A DNA stretch of 39,583 nucleotides from Accumulibacter sp. (lineage in GTDB: Bacteria > Pseudomonadota > Gammaproteobacteria > Burkholderiales > Rhodocyclaceae), in assembly GCA_031279425.1 (NCBI GenBank), contig JAITIQ010000156.1, positions 1 to 39,583 on the forward strand, given 5' to 3'. Shown one piece after another: positions 9,132-18,557 of this stretch. Under the pieces are notes generated by a model, which saw nothing but the letters and a program-made list of their open reading frames with translations, ran no database searches and was not told where the DNA came from. A program made the position numbers and the translations under genes. How positions within the stretch are numbered: the first letter of the stretch is position 1; the number at the start of each line of letters is the position of its first letter.

Positions 9132-9157
9132 CCCCGCCCTTGGGGCGGGGTTGTTTC
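9132..9157 (+). terminator. Intrinsic terminator of the ABC exporter gene
   Basis: An 8-bp perfect GC stem, CCCCGCCC and GGGCGGGG, surrounds a three-base loop (9132-9150) and is followed by TTGTTT. It lies 65 bp after the exporter stop and immediately before the 3' end of guaC on the other strand. Read from the minus strand it has no U-tract, so it mainly serves plus-strand transcripts. Confidence 0.8.
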
Positions 9158-9164
9158 GTCCTCG

Positions 9165-10205
9165 TCACGACGCGCCGAATACCTCGTTCAACTGCTGCGT
9201 GACGCGCACGAAGGTGGTGCGCTTGGAGAGCTCCTTCAGCTTCCCCGCGCCGACATAGGTGCAGGCCGAGCGCACGCCGCCGAGGATTTCCCGCAGGGTA
9301 TTCTCGACCGGACCGCGGCACTCCAGCAGAACTTCCTTGCCTTCCGAGGCGCGGTAACCGGCCACGCCGCCGGCATATCTGTTCATGGCCTCGCGCGAAC
9401 TCATGCCGTAGAAACGCATCTTGCGCTCGCCGTCGACCTCGACCCTGTCCGAACCGCATTCGTCATGCCCGGCGAACATGCCGCCCAGCATCACGAAATC
9501 GGCGCCGGCGCCGAAAGCCTTGGCCAGATCGCCCGGCGAAACGCAGCCACCGTCGGCGCAGATCAGCCCGCGCAGCCCGTGCGCGGCGTCGGCGCATTCG
9601 ATGATGGCGGAGAGCTGCGGATAACCGACACCGGCCACCTTGCGCGTGGTGCACACCGAGCCGGGGCCGATGCCCACCTTGACGATGTCCACGCCGTCGA
9701 GGATCAGTTCCTCGGTCATCTCGCCGGTGACCACGTTGCCGGCCATCAGGGTGAGCAAGGGGAATTCGGCCCGGAACTTGTGAATGAAGCGGATGAACGC
9801 CTTGGTGTAGCCGTTGGCCACGTCGACACAGACGTTTTCGATGGCGCCGCCGGACTTTTCCATGACGCGGCGGAATTTCCCGAAATCGGGCGCGGTGATG
9901 CCCATCGAATAAAAGGAAAAACCGCCCGGCGGTGGCGCGGCGAAGAAACCGGAGAGTTCCGCCTCGCCGTAATGCTTGTGCAGGGCGACGGACAACTCGT
10001 GCCGCGCCAGCGCGCGTGCCATCTCGAAAGTGCCGGTGGCGTCCATGTTGGCGGCGATGATCGGAATGCCGTGATAGGTCTTCCCCGAATGCGGGAAAAC
10101 GTAGTCGCGGGAGATGTCGACTTCCGAACGCGAGGTCAGCGTCGAACGCTTGGGTCGGATGAGCACGTCCTTGAAGTCGAGCTTGATGTCCTGTTCGATG
10201 CGCAT
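9165..10205 (-). CDS. guaC: GMP reductase
   Basis: The 346-aa protein matches the GuaC1 family in length. It is the NADPH-dependent enzyme that converts GMP to IMP with release of ammonia, part of purine salvage. Signatures are the N-terminal [27 protein letters not shown], the catalytic-cysteine loop [23 protein letters not shown], and the phosphate-binding [16 protein letters not shown]. There is no CBS domain, which separates it from IMP dehydrogenase. The start is the ATG at 10205 with AAAGGA just upstream. The frame is open for another 220 bp or so upstream, but the strong ribosome binding site and family length favour this start. Confidence 0.96.
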   Translation of the reverse strand: MRIEQDIKLDFKDVLIRPKRSTLTSRSEVDISRDYVFPHSGKTYHGIPIIAANMDATGTFEMARALARHELSVALHKHYGEAELSGFFAAPPPGGFSFYSMGITAPDFGKFRRVMEKSGGAIENVCVDVANGYTKAFIRFIHKFRAEFPLLTLMAGNVVTGEMTEELILDGVDIVKVGIGPGSVCTTRKVAGVGYPQLSAIIECADAAHGLRGLICADGGCVSPGDLAKAFGAGADFVMLGGMFAGHDECGSDRVEVDGERKMRFYGMSSREAMNRYAGGVAGYRASEGKEVLLECRGPVENTLREILGGVRSACTYVGAGKLKELSKRTTFVRVTQQLNEVFGAS

Positions 10206-10643
10206 GGCGTATTCCTTTCGACGGCGCGCGATCCGATGCGCCGTGTTCGGGAGAGGCGCGTATCGGGTCGAGATGGGGCCTGCCGACGGCGCGCGCTTCA
10301 TGTCGTGATGCTCCACTCCGCGTTTGCCGAGGCCGGCCAGCGCCGCTTCCAGCGTTTCGATGCGGGTTTGCGACGCACGCGGAAAATACTCGACGCTGGG
10401 CAGCGTAATGTCAAGGTGGCGCGCCGGATCAGGCGACCGAGCCGTTCAAGCGGCGCGGCGTGGCTCGAGTGGCGGGTATTCTTCGAGTGGTCCGACGGGC
10501 AGACCGCGAGCAAGGTGACGAGCGTGGCGCCGACCTCAATATCCGCGAGATGGCCAGCCGCCTTCGACCGCGATCGCCTGGCGCAAATTGCCGGGCCGGA
10601 CGCGTTCCGCTATCCTCTCGGTTTTGTCCGTCCCGCCGTTCCC
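10206..10643. other. 438-bp intergenic region between guaC and map
   Basis: The divergent genes guaC and map are separated by an unusually long spacer. The map promoter lies at its right end. The frame in line with guaC stays open back to about 10430 and includes [18 protein letters not shown], which looks protein-like, but I recognise no family and see no good start signal. ORFs at 10298-10513, 10324-10518 and 10460-10672 look like noise. Confidence 0.5.
10588..10616 (+). promoter_or_regulatory. Sigma-70-type promoter for map-glnD
   Basis: TTGCCG (10588-10593) and TATCCT (10611-10616) are separated by exactly 17 bp, close to consensus -35 and -10 boxes. The predicted start of transcription is about 20 bp before the map ATG at 10644, which leaves a short leader. 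Confidence 0.6.
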
Positions 10644-11441
10644 ATGAGCATCGTTCTCAAGACTCCCGATGAAATCGAAAAGATGCGCCTCGCCTGCCGT
10701 CTCGCGGCGGAGGTGCTCGACTACGTCACGCCGTTCGTGAAACCGGGAGTCAGCACGGGAGAACTGGACCGGCTCTGCCACGATTACATGGTCGACGCGC
10801 TGGGATGCATCCCCGCATCATTGAACTACACGCCGCCGGGCTACACGCCCTACCCGAAATCGATCTGCACCTCGGTCAACCACCAGATCTGCCATGGCAT
10901 CCCCGGCGAGAGGCTCCTGAAGAACGGCGACATCGTCAACATCGACGTCGCCACCATCAAGAACGGCTATCACGGCGATACCAGCCGGATGTTCCTGGTC
11001 GGCGAGGTTTCCATCCTGGCCCGGCGGCTTTGCGACGTCACTTTCGAGTGTCTGTGGAAAGGCATCTGCCAGGTTCGTCCGGGCGCCACCCTGGGCGACA
11101 TCGGCCACGCCATCCAGCGGCACGCCGAGGGCGCCGGATTCTCGGTGGTGCGGGAATTCTGCGGCCACGGCGTCGGCGCGCGCTACCACGAAGATCCGCA
11201 AATCGTGCATTTCGGACAGCCTGGCACGGGGGCCGTGCTGCGTCCGAACATGATCTTCACCATCGAGCCGATGGTCAACGCCGGCAAGGCGGCGATCCGC
11301 GTGCTGTCCGACGGCTGGACGGTGGTCACCAAGGACCACAGCCTGTCGGCGCAGTGGGAGCACACGGTCCTCGTCACCGACGAAGGTTACGAAATCCTCA
11401 CCGTATCCGCCGGCATGCGCCCGCCCCCGATTGAACGGTGA
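10644..11441 (+). CDS. map: Methionine aminopeptidase type I
   Basis: A 265-aa metalloprotease that removes the initiator methionine from new proteins. The five metal ligands of the family are visible in [20 protein letters not shown] (two Asp), [15 protein letters not shown] (His), FTIEPMVN (Glu) and QWEHTVLV (Glu). NHQICHGIP carries the conserved substrate-site His. Length and sequence fit the standard proteobacterial enzyme. The start is the ATG at 10644, in frame with a much longer open frame that only runs antisense through guaC. It is followed directly by glnD; in many proteobacteria map is also next to glnD. No strong Shine-Dalgarno sequence is seen. Confidence 0.97.
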   Translation: MSIVLKTPDEIEKMRLACRLAAEVLDYVTPFVKPGVSTGELDRLCHDYMVDALGCIPASLNYTPPGYTPYPKSICTSVNHQICHGIPGERLLKNGDIVNIDVATIKNGYHGDTSRMFLVGEVSILARRLCDVTFECLWKGICQVRPGATLGDIGHAIQRHAEGAGFSVVREFCGHGVGARYHEDPQIVHFGQPGTGAVLRPNMIFTIEPMVNAGKAAIRVLSDGWTVVTKDHSLSAQWEHTVLVTDEGYEILTVSAGMRPPPIER

Positions 11442-11455
11442 ATGGTGAATCGCCG

Positions 11456-14038
11456 ATGAAAGCCGACTTCAGGGATCGGACCGAATTCCTGTCCCGCCAT
11501 AAATCCCGCATCCGGAAAGGGCGGGTGGCCTTGCGCGATCAATACCTCGCGAGCCGCGAGCCGGAACCGGCGTATTTCCTCTACGAACACAGCCACCTGA
11601 TCGATGAAGTGCTGCGCGACCTGTGGAACGAGCTGCGCATCCCGGAATTCATGGCGCTCTGCGCGGTGGGCGGCTATGGCCGCGGCGAGCTGTGGCCTTG
11701 CTCGGACATCGATCTGCTGATCCTCCTGCCGGATGCTCCCGATGCGGAGCTCGCCGGGCGGATCGAACGGTTGGTCGGGCTGTTCTGGGACGTCGGTCTC
11801 GAAATCGGCCACAGCGTGCGCACGATGGAAGAATGCCTCAAGGAAGCCTGGGGCGATCTCACCATCCAGACGGCGCTGGTCGAAGCGCGGCTGATCGTCG
11901 GCAACCATGGCCTCTTCCAGCGAATGATCTTCGAATTCAGGAAACAGCTCGATGCCCAGGTGTTCTACCATACCAAGCGCGTCGAACAGGAGGAGCGCTA
12001 CCGCCGCCACGGTGGGTCGCCCTATAGCCTGGAACCGAACTGCAAGGAAAGTCCCGGCGGCCTGCGGGATCTGCAGACGATTCTGTGGATCGCACAGGCT
12101 GCGGGCTACGGGAACAGCTGGCGGGATCTCAAGCGCCACGGCTTCATCACCTATCAGGAAGAACAGGGTCTGGGACGCCGCGAACGTTTCCTGCAGAATC
12201 TGCGCATCCAGCTGCATCTTCTCGCCGGACGGCACGAGGACCGCCTGCTGTTCGACCACCAGACGGCGCTCGCCGAACGCATGGGTTTCAGGGACCAGCC
12301 CACCCGGCGCGCCAGCGAGCTGTTGATGCAGGAATACTATCGCATCGCCATGACGATCATGCAGCTCAATACCATCCTGATGCAGAACATGGGCGCGGCG
12401 ATATTCCCGTCGCCCGAGCAGGAGCCGACGCCGATCAACGATCGCTTCCAGAATGCGCACCAGTTGCTCGACGTCACTCACGAAAGGGTGTTCGTCGAGC
12501 ACCCCGAAGCCACGCTGGAAGTCTTCCTGCTCATGGGGCGGCATCCGGAACTCAAGGGTCTCACGGCGCGCACCATCCGCTTGCTGTGGCGCGCGCGCCG
12601 GATGATCGACGACGATTTCCGGCAGAACCCGGCGAACAAGAAACGCTTCATCGAGATCTTCAGGCAGCCGCGCGGCGTGCTGCACGAACTCCGGCGCATG
12701 AACCAGTTCGACATCCTCGGCCGCTACCTGCCGAAATTCGGCGCGATCGTCGGGCAGATGCAGCATGACCTGTTCCACGTCTACACGGTAGACCAGCACA
12801 TCATGCAGGTGTTGTACAATCTGCGCCGCTTCTCGGACACCAACTTCACGCATGAATATCCGTTCTGCAGCCAGTTGATCAATGAATTTGACAAGCCGTG
12901 GCTGCTCTACATCGCCGCGCTGTTCCACGACATCGCCAAGGGACGTGGCGGCGGCCACTCGGAACTCGGCGCCTTTGATGCGCAGGAGTTCTGCGACGAA
13001 CACGGACTGGCCGAGGAAGAAACGGAATTGATCGTCTGGCTGGTGCGCAACCATCTGCTCATGTCGAACGTCGCCCAGAAACAGGATATCGCGGATCCCG
13101 ACGTCGCCGCCTCGTTCGCCCGGACGGTCAGGGACGAACGCCGCCTGACCGCGCTCTACCTCCTGACCGTGGCCGACATCCGCGGCACCAGCCCGAAAGT
13201 CTGGAATTCGTGGAAAGGCCAGTTGCTCGAAGGGCTGTACCACCAGACCCGCCGGCTGCTGGCCTCGGGAGGACAGGTGCCGGCGCAGGGCATCATCCGG
13301 GAGCGCAAGGAGGAAGCCCTGCGACTGATGCTGTTCCACGGCGTGCATGAATCGGAGCATGAACGGTTCTGGAACCAGCTCGACACGGTGTATTTTCTGC
13401 GTCATTCCGCCGAGGAAATCGCCTGGCACACCCGTGCCCTGCACTACCGCATCAACACCGCGGAGCCGGTCGTCCGGGCCCGTCTCAACCCGCAGGGAGA
13501 CGGCATCGAAGTCATGACCTACATGCGCGACCAGCGCGACCTGTTCTCCCGCATCGTCGGCTTCTTCAGCCGCACCGGCTACAACATCCTCGACGCGCGC
13601 ATCCATACGACCCGGCACGGCTATGCGCTGGACAGCTTCATCATGCTGGACGTCACCGGACGCGACAGCGACCGCAGCATGATCAGCTACATCGAACACG
13701 AACTGACGGAACGCCTCGTTCGGCAAGGGCCTCCCGACCGGCCGGCCGACGGGCGCCTCTCGCGCCAGGTCCGGCATTTCCCGATCCGGCCCCAGGTGGC
13801 CATAGAGACCGACGAGAAAAACGAACAATTCGTCCTTTCGGTCAACGCTTCCGACCGTCCGGGCTTGCTGTATACGATCGCCAGCGTACTGGCGGCGCAC
13901 GGCGCGAACCTGCATACCGCCAAGATCGCGACCATGGGGGAACGGGTCGAGGACACCTTCCTGATCGCGGGCGGCGATCTTGCCAACGAACAGAGCCGGA
14001 TCCGGCTGGAAACGGATTTATTGAACCAGTTGAAGTGA
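11456..14038 (+). CDS. glnD: PII uridylyltransferase / uridylyl-removing enzyme
   Basis: The 860-aa bifunctional sensor of glutamine status adds UMP to PII proteins and removes it. Domain order: nucleotidyltransferase domain with [19 protein letters not shown] near residues 65-90; central linker; HD hydrolase domain with [18 protein letters not shown]; two C-terminal ACT domains, [20 protein letters not shown] and [20 protein letters not shown], which bind glutamine. I prefer ATG 11456, which has GGTGA upstream, over the GTG at 11438 that overlaps the map stop. Co-transcription with map is likely. A 126-bp piece of this gene (11916-12041) is found again at 15206-15332. Confidence 0.96.
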   Translation: MKADFRDRTEFLSRHKSRIRKGRVALRDQYLASREPEPAYFLYEHSHLIDEVLRDLWNELRIPEFMALCAVGGYGRGELWPCSDIDLLILLPDAPDAELAGRIERLVGLFWDVGLEIGHSVRTMEECLKEAWGDLTIQTALVEARLIVGNHGLFQRMIFEFRKQLDAQVFYHTKRVEQEERYRRHGGSPYSLEPNCKESPGGLRDLQTILWIAQAAGYGNSWRDLKRHGFITYQEEQGLGRRERFLQNLRIQLHLLAGRHEDRLLFDHQTALAERMGFRDQPTRRASELLMQEYYRIAMTIMQLNTILMQNMGAAIFPSPEQEPTPINDRFQNAHQLLDVTHERVFVEHPEATLEVFLLMGRHPELKGLTARTIRLLWRARRMIDDDFRQNPANKKRFIEIFRQPRGVLHELRRMNQFDILGRYLPKFGAIVGQMQHDLFHVYTVDQHIMQVLYNLRRFSDTNFTHEYPFCSQLINEFDKPWLLYIAALFHDIAKGRGGGHSELGAFDAQEFCDEHGLAEEETELIVWLVRNHLLMSNVAQKQDIADPDVAASFARTVRDERRLTALYLLTVADIRGTSPKVWNSWKGQLLEGLYHQTRRLLASGGQVPAQGIIRERKEEALRLMLFHGVHESEHERFWNQLDTVYFLRHSAEEIAWHTRALHYRINTAEPVVRARLNPQGDGIEVMTYMRDQRDLFSRIVGFFSRTGYNILDARIHTTRHGYALDSFIMLDVTGRDSDRSMISYIEHELTERLVRQGPPDRPADGRLSRQVRHFPIRPQVAIETDEKNEQFVLSVNASDRPGLLYTIASVLAAHGANLHTAKIATMGERVEDTFLIAGGDLANEQSRIRLETDLLNQLK

Positions 14039-14075
14039 AACACCGCCAACAACCAAACCATGAAAGGAACTATCC

Positions 14076-15074
14076 ATGACTCGCAAAAACCTCTCTTCGT
14101 CAGCCATTTCCGTTCTTATCCTGAGCCTGGCCGCCTGCTCGCAAATGCAGATGGGATCTTCTGCGGCCAAGACGGAAGCCACCGGATCGGCAGGGGGCTC
14201 GGAGAGCCAGAACGCGAATGCTCAACTGGAGCGCTGCGACGCCTCGCTCGGCACCATCGCCGTGGTCGAGGATACCGATGCCCCGTGGTACGGCGTCCTG
14301 ACCGGGCAATATCGCCTGGGATCCACCACGCCGGTGCTCAAGCTCTTGATCCAGCAATCGAACTGCTTCGTCGTGGTCGAACGCGGACGCGCGATGAGCA
14401 ACATGATGCAGGAGCGCGCCCTGCAGCAATCGGGCGAATTGCGCTCGAACTCCCGTTTCGGCAAGGGGCAGATGGTTTCGGCGGATTACTCGCTCTCCCC
14501 GTCCATCACCTTCTCCAACAACAATGCTGGTGGCATGGGCACGGCCATTGGTGGCATGTTGGGCGGCTCGCTCGGCGCGGCCATCGGCGGCAGCCTCAAT
14601 GCCAAGGAAGCCAGCACCCTGCTGACGCTGGTCGATAACCGTTCCGGCGTGCAGCTCGCCTCGGCCGAGGGCAGCGCCAGGAACTGGGACTTCGGCATGG
14701 TCGGCGGCATGCTCGGCAGCGGCTTCGGCGCTGTTGGCGGCGGCTATTCCAATACCGCCGAAGGCAAGGTGATCGTCGCCGCGTTCATGGATTCGTACAA
14801 CGGCGTCGTGCGTGCCGTGCGCAACTACAAGATGCAAACGGTCAAGGGCGGTCTCGGCACCGGTGGCAACCTGGGCGTGCAGGGTGCGTCGTCGCAGATG
14901 ATGACGTTGTTCGAAGCGCAGACGAGGCTCAATGAACTTGGATTCAGCGTCGGCAGACCCGACGGCAAGCTTGGACCGCGCACCAAGTCGCAGTTGAGCC
15001 GCTTCCAGCAGTCGCGCGGGATACCGACTACTGGCGCGCTGGATTCGGCGACCATCGACGAGCTGTCGAGGTAA
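14076..15074 (+). CDS. Lipoprotein with CsgG-like domain and C-terminal peptidoglycan-binding domain
   Basis: The 332-aa protein starts with a lipoprotein signal peptide ending in LSLAAC, lipidated at Cys21. Residues about 55-245 resemble the CsgG/curli-assembly family (GTIAVVEDTD, NCFVVVERGRAMSNMMQER, YSLSPSITF, VQLASAEGSARNWDFG). Two Gly-rich stretches there (GGMLGGSLGAAIGG, GGMLGSGFGAVGGG) resemble the glycine-zipper segments of outer-membrane lipoproteins. The last 60 residues are a PG_binding_1 domain (AQTRLNELGFSVGRPDGKLG, RFQQSRGIPTTGALD). The product is probably in the outer membrane and holds onto the cell wall. No curli genes are nearby, so an export role is not implied. RBS AAAGGA precedes the ATG; it starts 37 bp after glnD. 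Confidence 0.85.
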   Translation: MTRKNLSSSAISVLILSLAACSQMQMGSSAAKTEATGSAGGSESQNANAQLERCDASLGTIAVVEDTDAPWYGVLTGQYRLGSTTPVLKLLIQQSNCFVVVERGRAMSNMMQERALQQSGELRSNSRFGKGQMVSADYSLSPSITFSNNNAGGMGTAIGGMLGGSLGAAIGGSLNAKEASTLLTLVDNRSGVQLASAEGSARNWDFGMVGGMLGSGFGAVGGGYSNTAEGKVIVAAFMDSYNGVVRAVRNYKMQTVKGGLGTGGNLGVQGASSQMMTLFEAQTRLNELGFSVGRPDGKLGPRTKSQLSRFQQSRGIPTTGALDSATIDELSR

Positions 15075-15121
15075 TTCCAATCGTCGGGATGGCAGGGCGC
15101 ATGCTCCGCCGACATGACCCT

Positions 15122-15205
15122 TCAGTCAACGTGCTGAATGTCGACGATGACGGATGCGCCGTATTGTTTCCACTTCACGAGGATGACGTAGCTGCGGGGT
15201 GAAAC
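15122..15205 (-). pseudogene. Possible C-terminal remnant of an unidentified gene
   Basis: On the minus strand a short open stretch ends in TGA at 15122-15124 and reads VSPRSYVILVKWKQYGASVI then VDIQHVD. It has the look of a protein C-terminus with beta-strand character, but no start is available: the frame is cut where the glnD fragment begins at 15206. I do not recognise the family. It may be the tail of a gene disrupted by the same event, or noise. Confidence 0.25.
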
Positions 15206-15332
15206 TCCAGCGAATGATCTTCGAATTCAGGAAACAGCTCGATGCCCAGGCGTTCTACCATACCAAGCGCGTCGAACAGGAGGAGCGCTACCGCCGCCAC
15301 GGTGGGTCCGCCCTACAGCCTGGAACCGAACT
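15206..15332 (+). pseudogene. Duplicated internal fragment of glnD
   Basis: This 127-nt stretch repeats glnD positions 11916-12041 with two substitutions and one inserted C, in the same orientation, 3.3 kb downstream. The similarity starts abruptly at TCCAGCGAATG and ends abruptly at GGAACCGAACT; neither flank resembles glnD. The fragment encodes the glnD peptide [13 protein letters not shown] onwards, but has no start and is frameshifted near its 3' end, so it is not functional as protein. Its end lies 9 bp from the miaA stop codon. Confidence 0.93.
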
Positions 15333-15341
15333 TCCTCTGGA

Positions 15342-16280
15342 TTATGGTGGCCGGCCCGTCAGCAGCGCATCGACTCTTTTCCCGATTCGTCCGCATACGT
15401 CGGCGGCCAGGCAGTCGAAGCTTTCCGGGCGGAGCGTGTTGGTCATCCAGGTGATCTGGCGCTTGGCGAGCTGCCGGGTGGCATAGATGCCGCGATCGCG
15501 CAGTTCGTGCCGCGGAATGATCCCGTTCTGCGCCTGCCAGACCTGCCGATAGCCGACGCAGCGCATCGACGGGAGATCCGGCGAGAGCGTGTACTTGCCG
15601 TGTAGATGAGCCACTTCATTTTCGAGTCCGGCGAGAAGCATCGCGTCGAAACGCCGGGCGATGCGCGCGTGCAGGGCGTTTCGGTCGGAAGGCAGAAGCC
15701 CCAGCGCGAGGAAGCGGTAGGGTGGCCGCTGCGTTCGTCTCTCGCCGATCCATTCCGACATCGGCCGGCCCGACAGCCGGAAGACTTCCAGCGCGCGCTG
15801 GATGCGCTGCGCATCGGTCACGGGGAGGCGCGCGGCGGTCGCCGGATCGACTCGCGCCAGCTCGGCGTGCAGGGCCGGCCACCCATCCGCGGCGGCGCGC
15901 GCGTCGAGTTCGGCGCGGACGGCGGCATCGGCCCGAGGTAGCTCCGCCAGGCCCTCGCACAGGGCCTTGTAGTAAAGCATGGTGCCGCCGGCGAGCAGGG
16001 GAATCCGGTCACGCGCCGTGATTTTTCCCATCGCGGCCAGCGCATCGCTGCGAAAACGGGCCGCGGAATAGGCTTCCTCCGGACTGATCAGGTCGATCAG
16101 GTGGTGCGGAAAGGCTTTCCGGATGGCGGCGTCGGGCTTGGCCGTGCCGATGTCCATGTCACGGAAAACCTGCGCCGAATCGACGCTGACGATTTCGACT
16201 GGAAAGCGCTCGGCCAGCCACAGGGCGACCCTCGTCTTGCCCGAAGCGGTCGGACCCATGAGCAGGATGGCAGGAGGCAT
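15342..16280 (-). CDS. miaA: tRNA dimethylallyltransferase
   Basis: The 312-aa enzyme transfers dimethylallyl to the N6 of A37 in tRNAs reading UNN codons, the first step toward ms2i6A. Visible are the P-loop GPTASGKT, the [16 protein letters not shown] segment that contacts the tRNA target base, the [10 protein letters not shown] motif, and VGYRQVW with [13 protein letters not shown] near the C-terminus. I chose the ATG at 16280, which places the P-loop at residue 9 as in other MiaA proteins; the ORF-track start at 16319 adds 13 unlikely residues. It is codirectional with mutL, its frequent operon partner, but separated from it by 410 bp of repeats and a MITE-like insertion. Confidence 0.95.
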   Translation of the reverse strand: MPPAILLMGPTASGKTRVALWLAERFPVEIVSVDSAQVFRDMDIGTAKPDAAIRKAFPHHLIDLISPEEAYSAARFRSDALAAMGKITARDRIPLLAGGTMLYYKALCEGLAELPRADAAVRAELDARAAADGWPALHAELARVDPATAARLPVTDAQRIQRALEVFRLSGRPMSEWIGERRTQRPPYRFLALGLLPSDRNALHARIARRFDAMLLAGLENEVAHLHGKYTLSPDLPSMRCVGYRQVWQAQNGIIPRHELRDRGIYATRQLAKRQITWMTNTLRPESFDCLAADVCGRIGKRVDALLTGRPP

Positions 16281-16394
16281 TTCACGCCTGTCCTGACGGG
16301 AGGGGAATTCCTGCGGCACTCATCGCGGTATGCTTTCACTCAACGAGGTTGAATTCGCCACCTTTGCCGTTGTTGAACAGAAGATGAAAAAACC

Positions 16395-16548
16395 TTGAGA
16401 GTGTAGACTCTGCTTATAAACATACTGATTTAATTGGTTTTTGTTCCGCATACCTATCTATTGATGATCAACGCAGTATTTCATTAAAAATGATTGATAT
16501 TTCATATAGTTACCGTGTATCTGTCTATACATAGGGCAACACTCTCAA
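16395..16548. mobile_element. MITE-like element with 10-bp terminal inverted repeats
   Basis: The 154-bp element begins with TTGAGAGTGT (16395-16404) and ends with its exact reverse complement ACACTCTCAA (16539-16548). The pentamer AAACC occurs directly outside both ends (16390-16394 and 16549-16553), as expected of a 5-bp target-site duplication. The inside is strongly AT-rich and non-coding. This is the structure of a miniature inverted-repeat transposable element moved in trans by an insertion-sequence transposase. I cannot name the parent IS family from the ends alone, and no transposase is in the window. Confidence 0.75.
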
Positions 16549-16597
16549 AAACCATTAGAGCACATTAACAAACTAATGCGCAGGCATTATATACACT

Positions 16598-16634
16598 CGT
16601 CATTGCGAGGAACGCAGCGACGGACAATCCATGC
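16598..16634 (+). repeat. Dispersed repeat of the GAGGAACGCAGCGACG type, downstream of mutL
   Basis: The sequence CGTCATTGCGAGGAACGCAG, then CGACGGACAATCCATGC, matches a widespread intergenic repeat type. A second copy with the core GAGGAGCGAAGCGACG-CGGCAATCCAT lies upstream of mutL at 18558-18584 in the same orientation. The two share the core and the CAATCCAT end with a few substitutions. Confidence 0.7.
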
Positions 16635-16690
16635 CTTCCTCCGGCGCAGCCGCAAACTGACTGTCTTCTGTCCTCTGTCCTCTGCGCCGC

Positions 16691-18475
16691 CTACCGCCCG
16701 CGCAGGAACAGCTTGTCGAGTTCCCGCAGCGAAAGCTCTGTCCAGGTGGGGCGGCCGTGGTTGCATTGATCGGCGCGTTCGGTTTCCTCCATCTGGCGCA
16801 GCAGGGCGTTCATTTCCGGGAGCGAGAGCGCCCGCCGGGCATGCACGGCGCCATGGCAGGCCAGCGTCGCCAGGAGCTCGTCGCGCCGGGAGTTCGGCAT
16901 CTGGCTGACGCCGTGCTCGCGCAGTTCGGCCAGCAGTCCGCGCACCAGGGCCACGGGATCGGCGGCCTGCAGCAGGGCCGGGACGCCGCGCACGGCCAGC
17001 TGTGCCGGGCCCATGGGCGCCACCTCGAAGCCGAGTTCGCGCAAGGCTCCGGCGTGCTCCTCGACGGCGGCGACGTCCAGCGCGTCGGCCGTGAAGACGG
17101 CGGGGATGAGCAGCGCCTGGGTGGCGACCCGTTGCCCGTCGAAGACTTTTTTGAGTTTTTCGTACAGGATGCGCTCGTGCGCGGCGTGCATGTCGACGAT
17201 GATCAGCCCCTGCGCGTTCTGCGCCAGGACGTAGATGCCGTGCAGTTGCGCCAGGGCGTAACCCAGCGGCGGTGTATCGGGCGCTTCCGCCGGCGCTTCC
17301 GGAGCAGTCAGGGCTGCGCGGCTGAAGGCGTAATAGGCCGCCGGCTCCGCGGCGTGCGGCGCGGATTGGCGCGGCAGCATCCATGGACGGGACGGCCGGG
17401 AGGCCGACCGCGCCGAATCCATCTTCCGGAGGGCTTGGGTTTCGGCCTGAGCCGGCGAAGCCGGTGAGCCGCTCAACGGACTGGACAGCGCCTTGTGCAC
17501 GGTATGCAGCACGAACTGGTGCACCGCCCGGCTGTCGCGGAAACGCACCTCGGTCTTGGCCGGATGGACATTGACATCGACCAGGGCCGGATCGACTTCG
17601 AGAAACAGGCAGTATGCCGGGTAGCGGCTGCCGTGCAGCATGTCCCGGTAGGCTTCGCGCAGGGCATGCGCAAGCAGTCTGTCGCGCACGAAGCGGCCGT
17701 TGACGTAGCAGTACTGGGTATCGCCGCGCGGCCGCGAGTGGGCGGGCGTCGCGCAGTAGCCGAAAAGACGCAGCGGGCCGGCGCCAGCGTTTACGACGCG
17801 CGATTCGGCCAGGAAATCCTCGCCGAGAATGGCGCCGGTGCGCCCGGTGGCGTCGCTGCGGGCAAGGTGCAGGCCGACGCGCCCATTGTGCGCGAGCATG
17901 AACGCCGCTTCCGGATGAGCCAGGGCGATGCGCTTGACGGCTTCGGCACAGTACGCGAATTCCGTGGCTTCGGATTTGAGAAATTTGCGCCGCGCCGGGG
18001 TGTTGTAGTACAGCTCGCGCATTTCGACTACCGTGCCCTTGATCAGCGCGGCGGGTTCCGGCGTCGCCCCGGGTTCGCCCGGAAGGCGCCAGGCGTGGGC
18101 CGATCCGGCCTGGCGGCTGGTCAGTGTGAGATGCGCGACCGAGGCGACCGAGGCCAGGGCCTCGCCCCGGAAACCGAGAGTGGCGACGTGCTCGAGATCG
18201 GCGAGCGAGGCGATTTTCGACGTGGCATGGCGGGTCAGGGCCAAGGCCAGTTCGTCACGCGCGATGCCGCCGCCGTCGTCGATGACGCGGATCAGCTTGA
18301 CGCCGCCTTCCTCGACCTGGATGTTGATGACCGTGCCGCCCGCGTCGAGCGCGTTTTCGAGCAGCTCCTTCAATACCGAGGACGGACGTTCGACCACTTC
18401 CCCGGCGGCGATCTGGCTGATCAGCGCGTCCGGGAGAAGCTGGATCGGGGAACGAAGCGAAGCGGCTTGCGGCAT
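16691..18475 (-). CDS. mutL: DNA mismatch repair protein MutL, endonuclease type
   Basis: A 594-aa mismatch repair ATPase that couples MutS to strand incision. The N-terminal GHKL ATPase has [17 protein letters not shown] and [12 protein letters not shown]; the transducer region has [11 protein letters not shown] and [14 protein letters not shown]. The C-terminal dimerisation domain carries [12 protein letters not shown], which fits DxHA(X)2E(X)4E, together with ACHGAVHA and QCNHGRPTW. This is the metal-binding nuclease site of MutL proteins in MutH-less bacteria, with Met in the usual Gln position. I chose the ATG at 18475; the longer ORF (to 18655) reads through repeats. A -10-like TATAAT lies 6 bp before this ATG. 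It is transcribed toward miaA. Confidence 0.96.
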   Translation of the reverse strand: MPQAASLRSPIQLLPDALISQIAAGEVVERPSSVLKELLENALDAGGTVINIQVEEGGVKLIRVIDDGGGIARDELALALTRHATSKIASLADLEHVATLGFRGEALASVASVAHLTLTSRQAGSAHAWRLPGEPGATPEPAALIKGTVVEMRELYYNTPARRKFLKSEATEFAYCAEAVKRIALAHPEAAFMLAHNGRVGLHLARSDATGRTGAILGEDFLAESRVVNAGAGPLRLFGYCATPAHSRPRGDTQYCYVNGRFVRDRLLAHALREAYRDMLHGSRYPAYCLFLEVDPALVDVNVHPAKTEVRFRDSRAVHQFVLHTVHKALSSPLSGSPASPAQAETQALRKMDSARSASRPSRPWMLPRQSAPHAAEPAAYYAFSRAALTAPEAPAEAPDTPPLGYALAQLHGIYVLAQNAQGLIIVDMHAAHERILYEKLKKVFDGQRVATQALLIPAVFTADALDVAAVEEHAGALRELGFEVAPMGPAQLAVRGVPALLQAADPVALVRGLLAELREHGVSQMPNSRRDELLATLACHGAVHARRALSLPEMNALLRQMEETERADQCNHGRPTWTELSLRELDKLFLRGR

Positions 18476-18481
18476 TCGCCG

Positions 18482-18487
18482 ATTATA
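18482..18487 (-). promoter_or_regulatory. -10 box directly before the mutL start (leaderless candidate)
   Basis: A perfect TATAAT on the minus strand ends 6 bp before the mutL ATG. If used, transcription would start at or next to the ATG and the mRNA would have no leader; no Shine-Dalgarno sequence is visible before the ATG. A good -35 hexamer is missing at 16-18 bp, so the call rests on the -10 alone. Confidence 0.4.
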
Positions 18488-18557
18488 CCGGCCGGGCTGC
18501 CGGAAGCCGGCATCCAGCCGACAAAACGAGACGCCAATTCCCTCCCCCTCGAAGGCA

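Larger units (their letters stand above)
16281..16690. other. 410-bp intergenic region between mutL and miaA with insertion and repeats
   Basis: The middle of this region is sharply AT-rich compared with the GC-rich surroundings and contains the MITE-like element at 16395-16548. Right of it is a GAGGAACGCAGCGACG-type repeat. No protein gene is supported; the only ORFs are short and lie across the repeats. Confidence 0.7.

Noticed and set aside
9465-10643. N-terminal extension of the map ORF (658-aa frame)
   Set aside because: It runs antisense through guaC; the map family starts at the ATG at 10644 and a promoter lies just upstream.
11387-13915. 842-aa minus-strand ORF antisense to glnD
   Set aside because: It mirrors the conserved glnD frame and shows no domain of its own.
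16341-16600. AT-rich island considered as an H-NS-type promoter region or foreign gene remnant
   Set aside because: The inverted ends and flanking pentamer duplication explain most of it better as a small mobile element; no coding remnant is visible.
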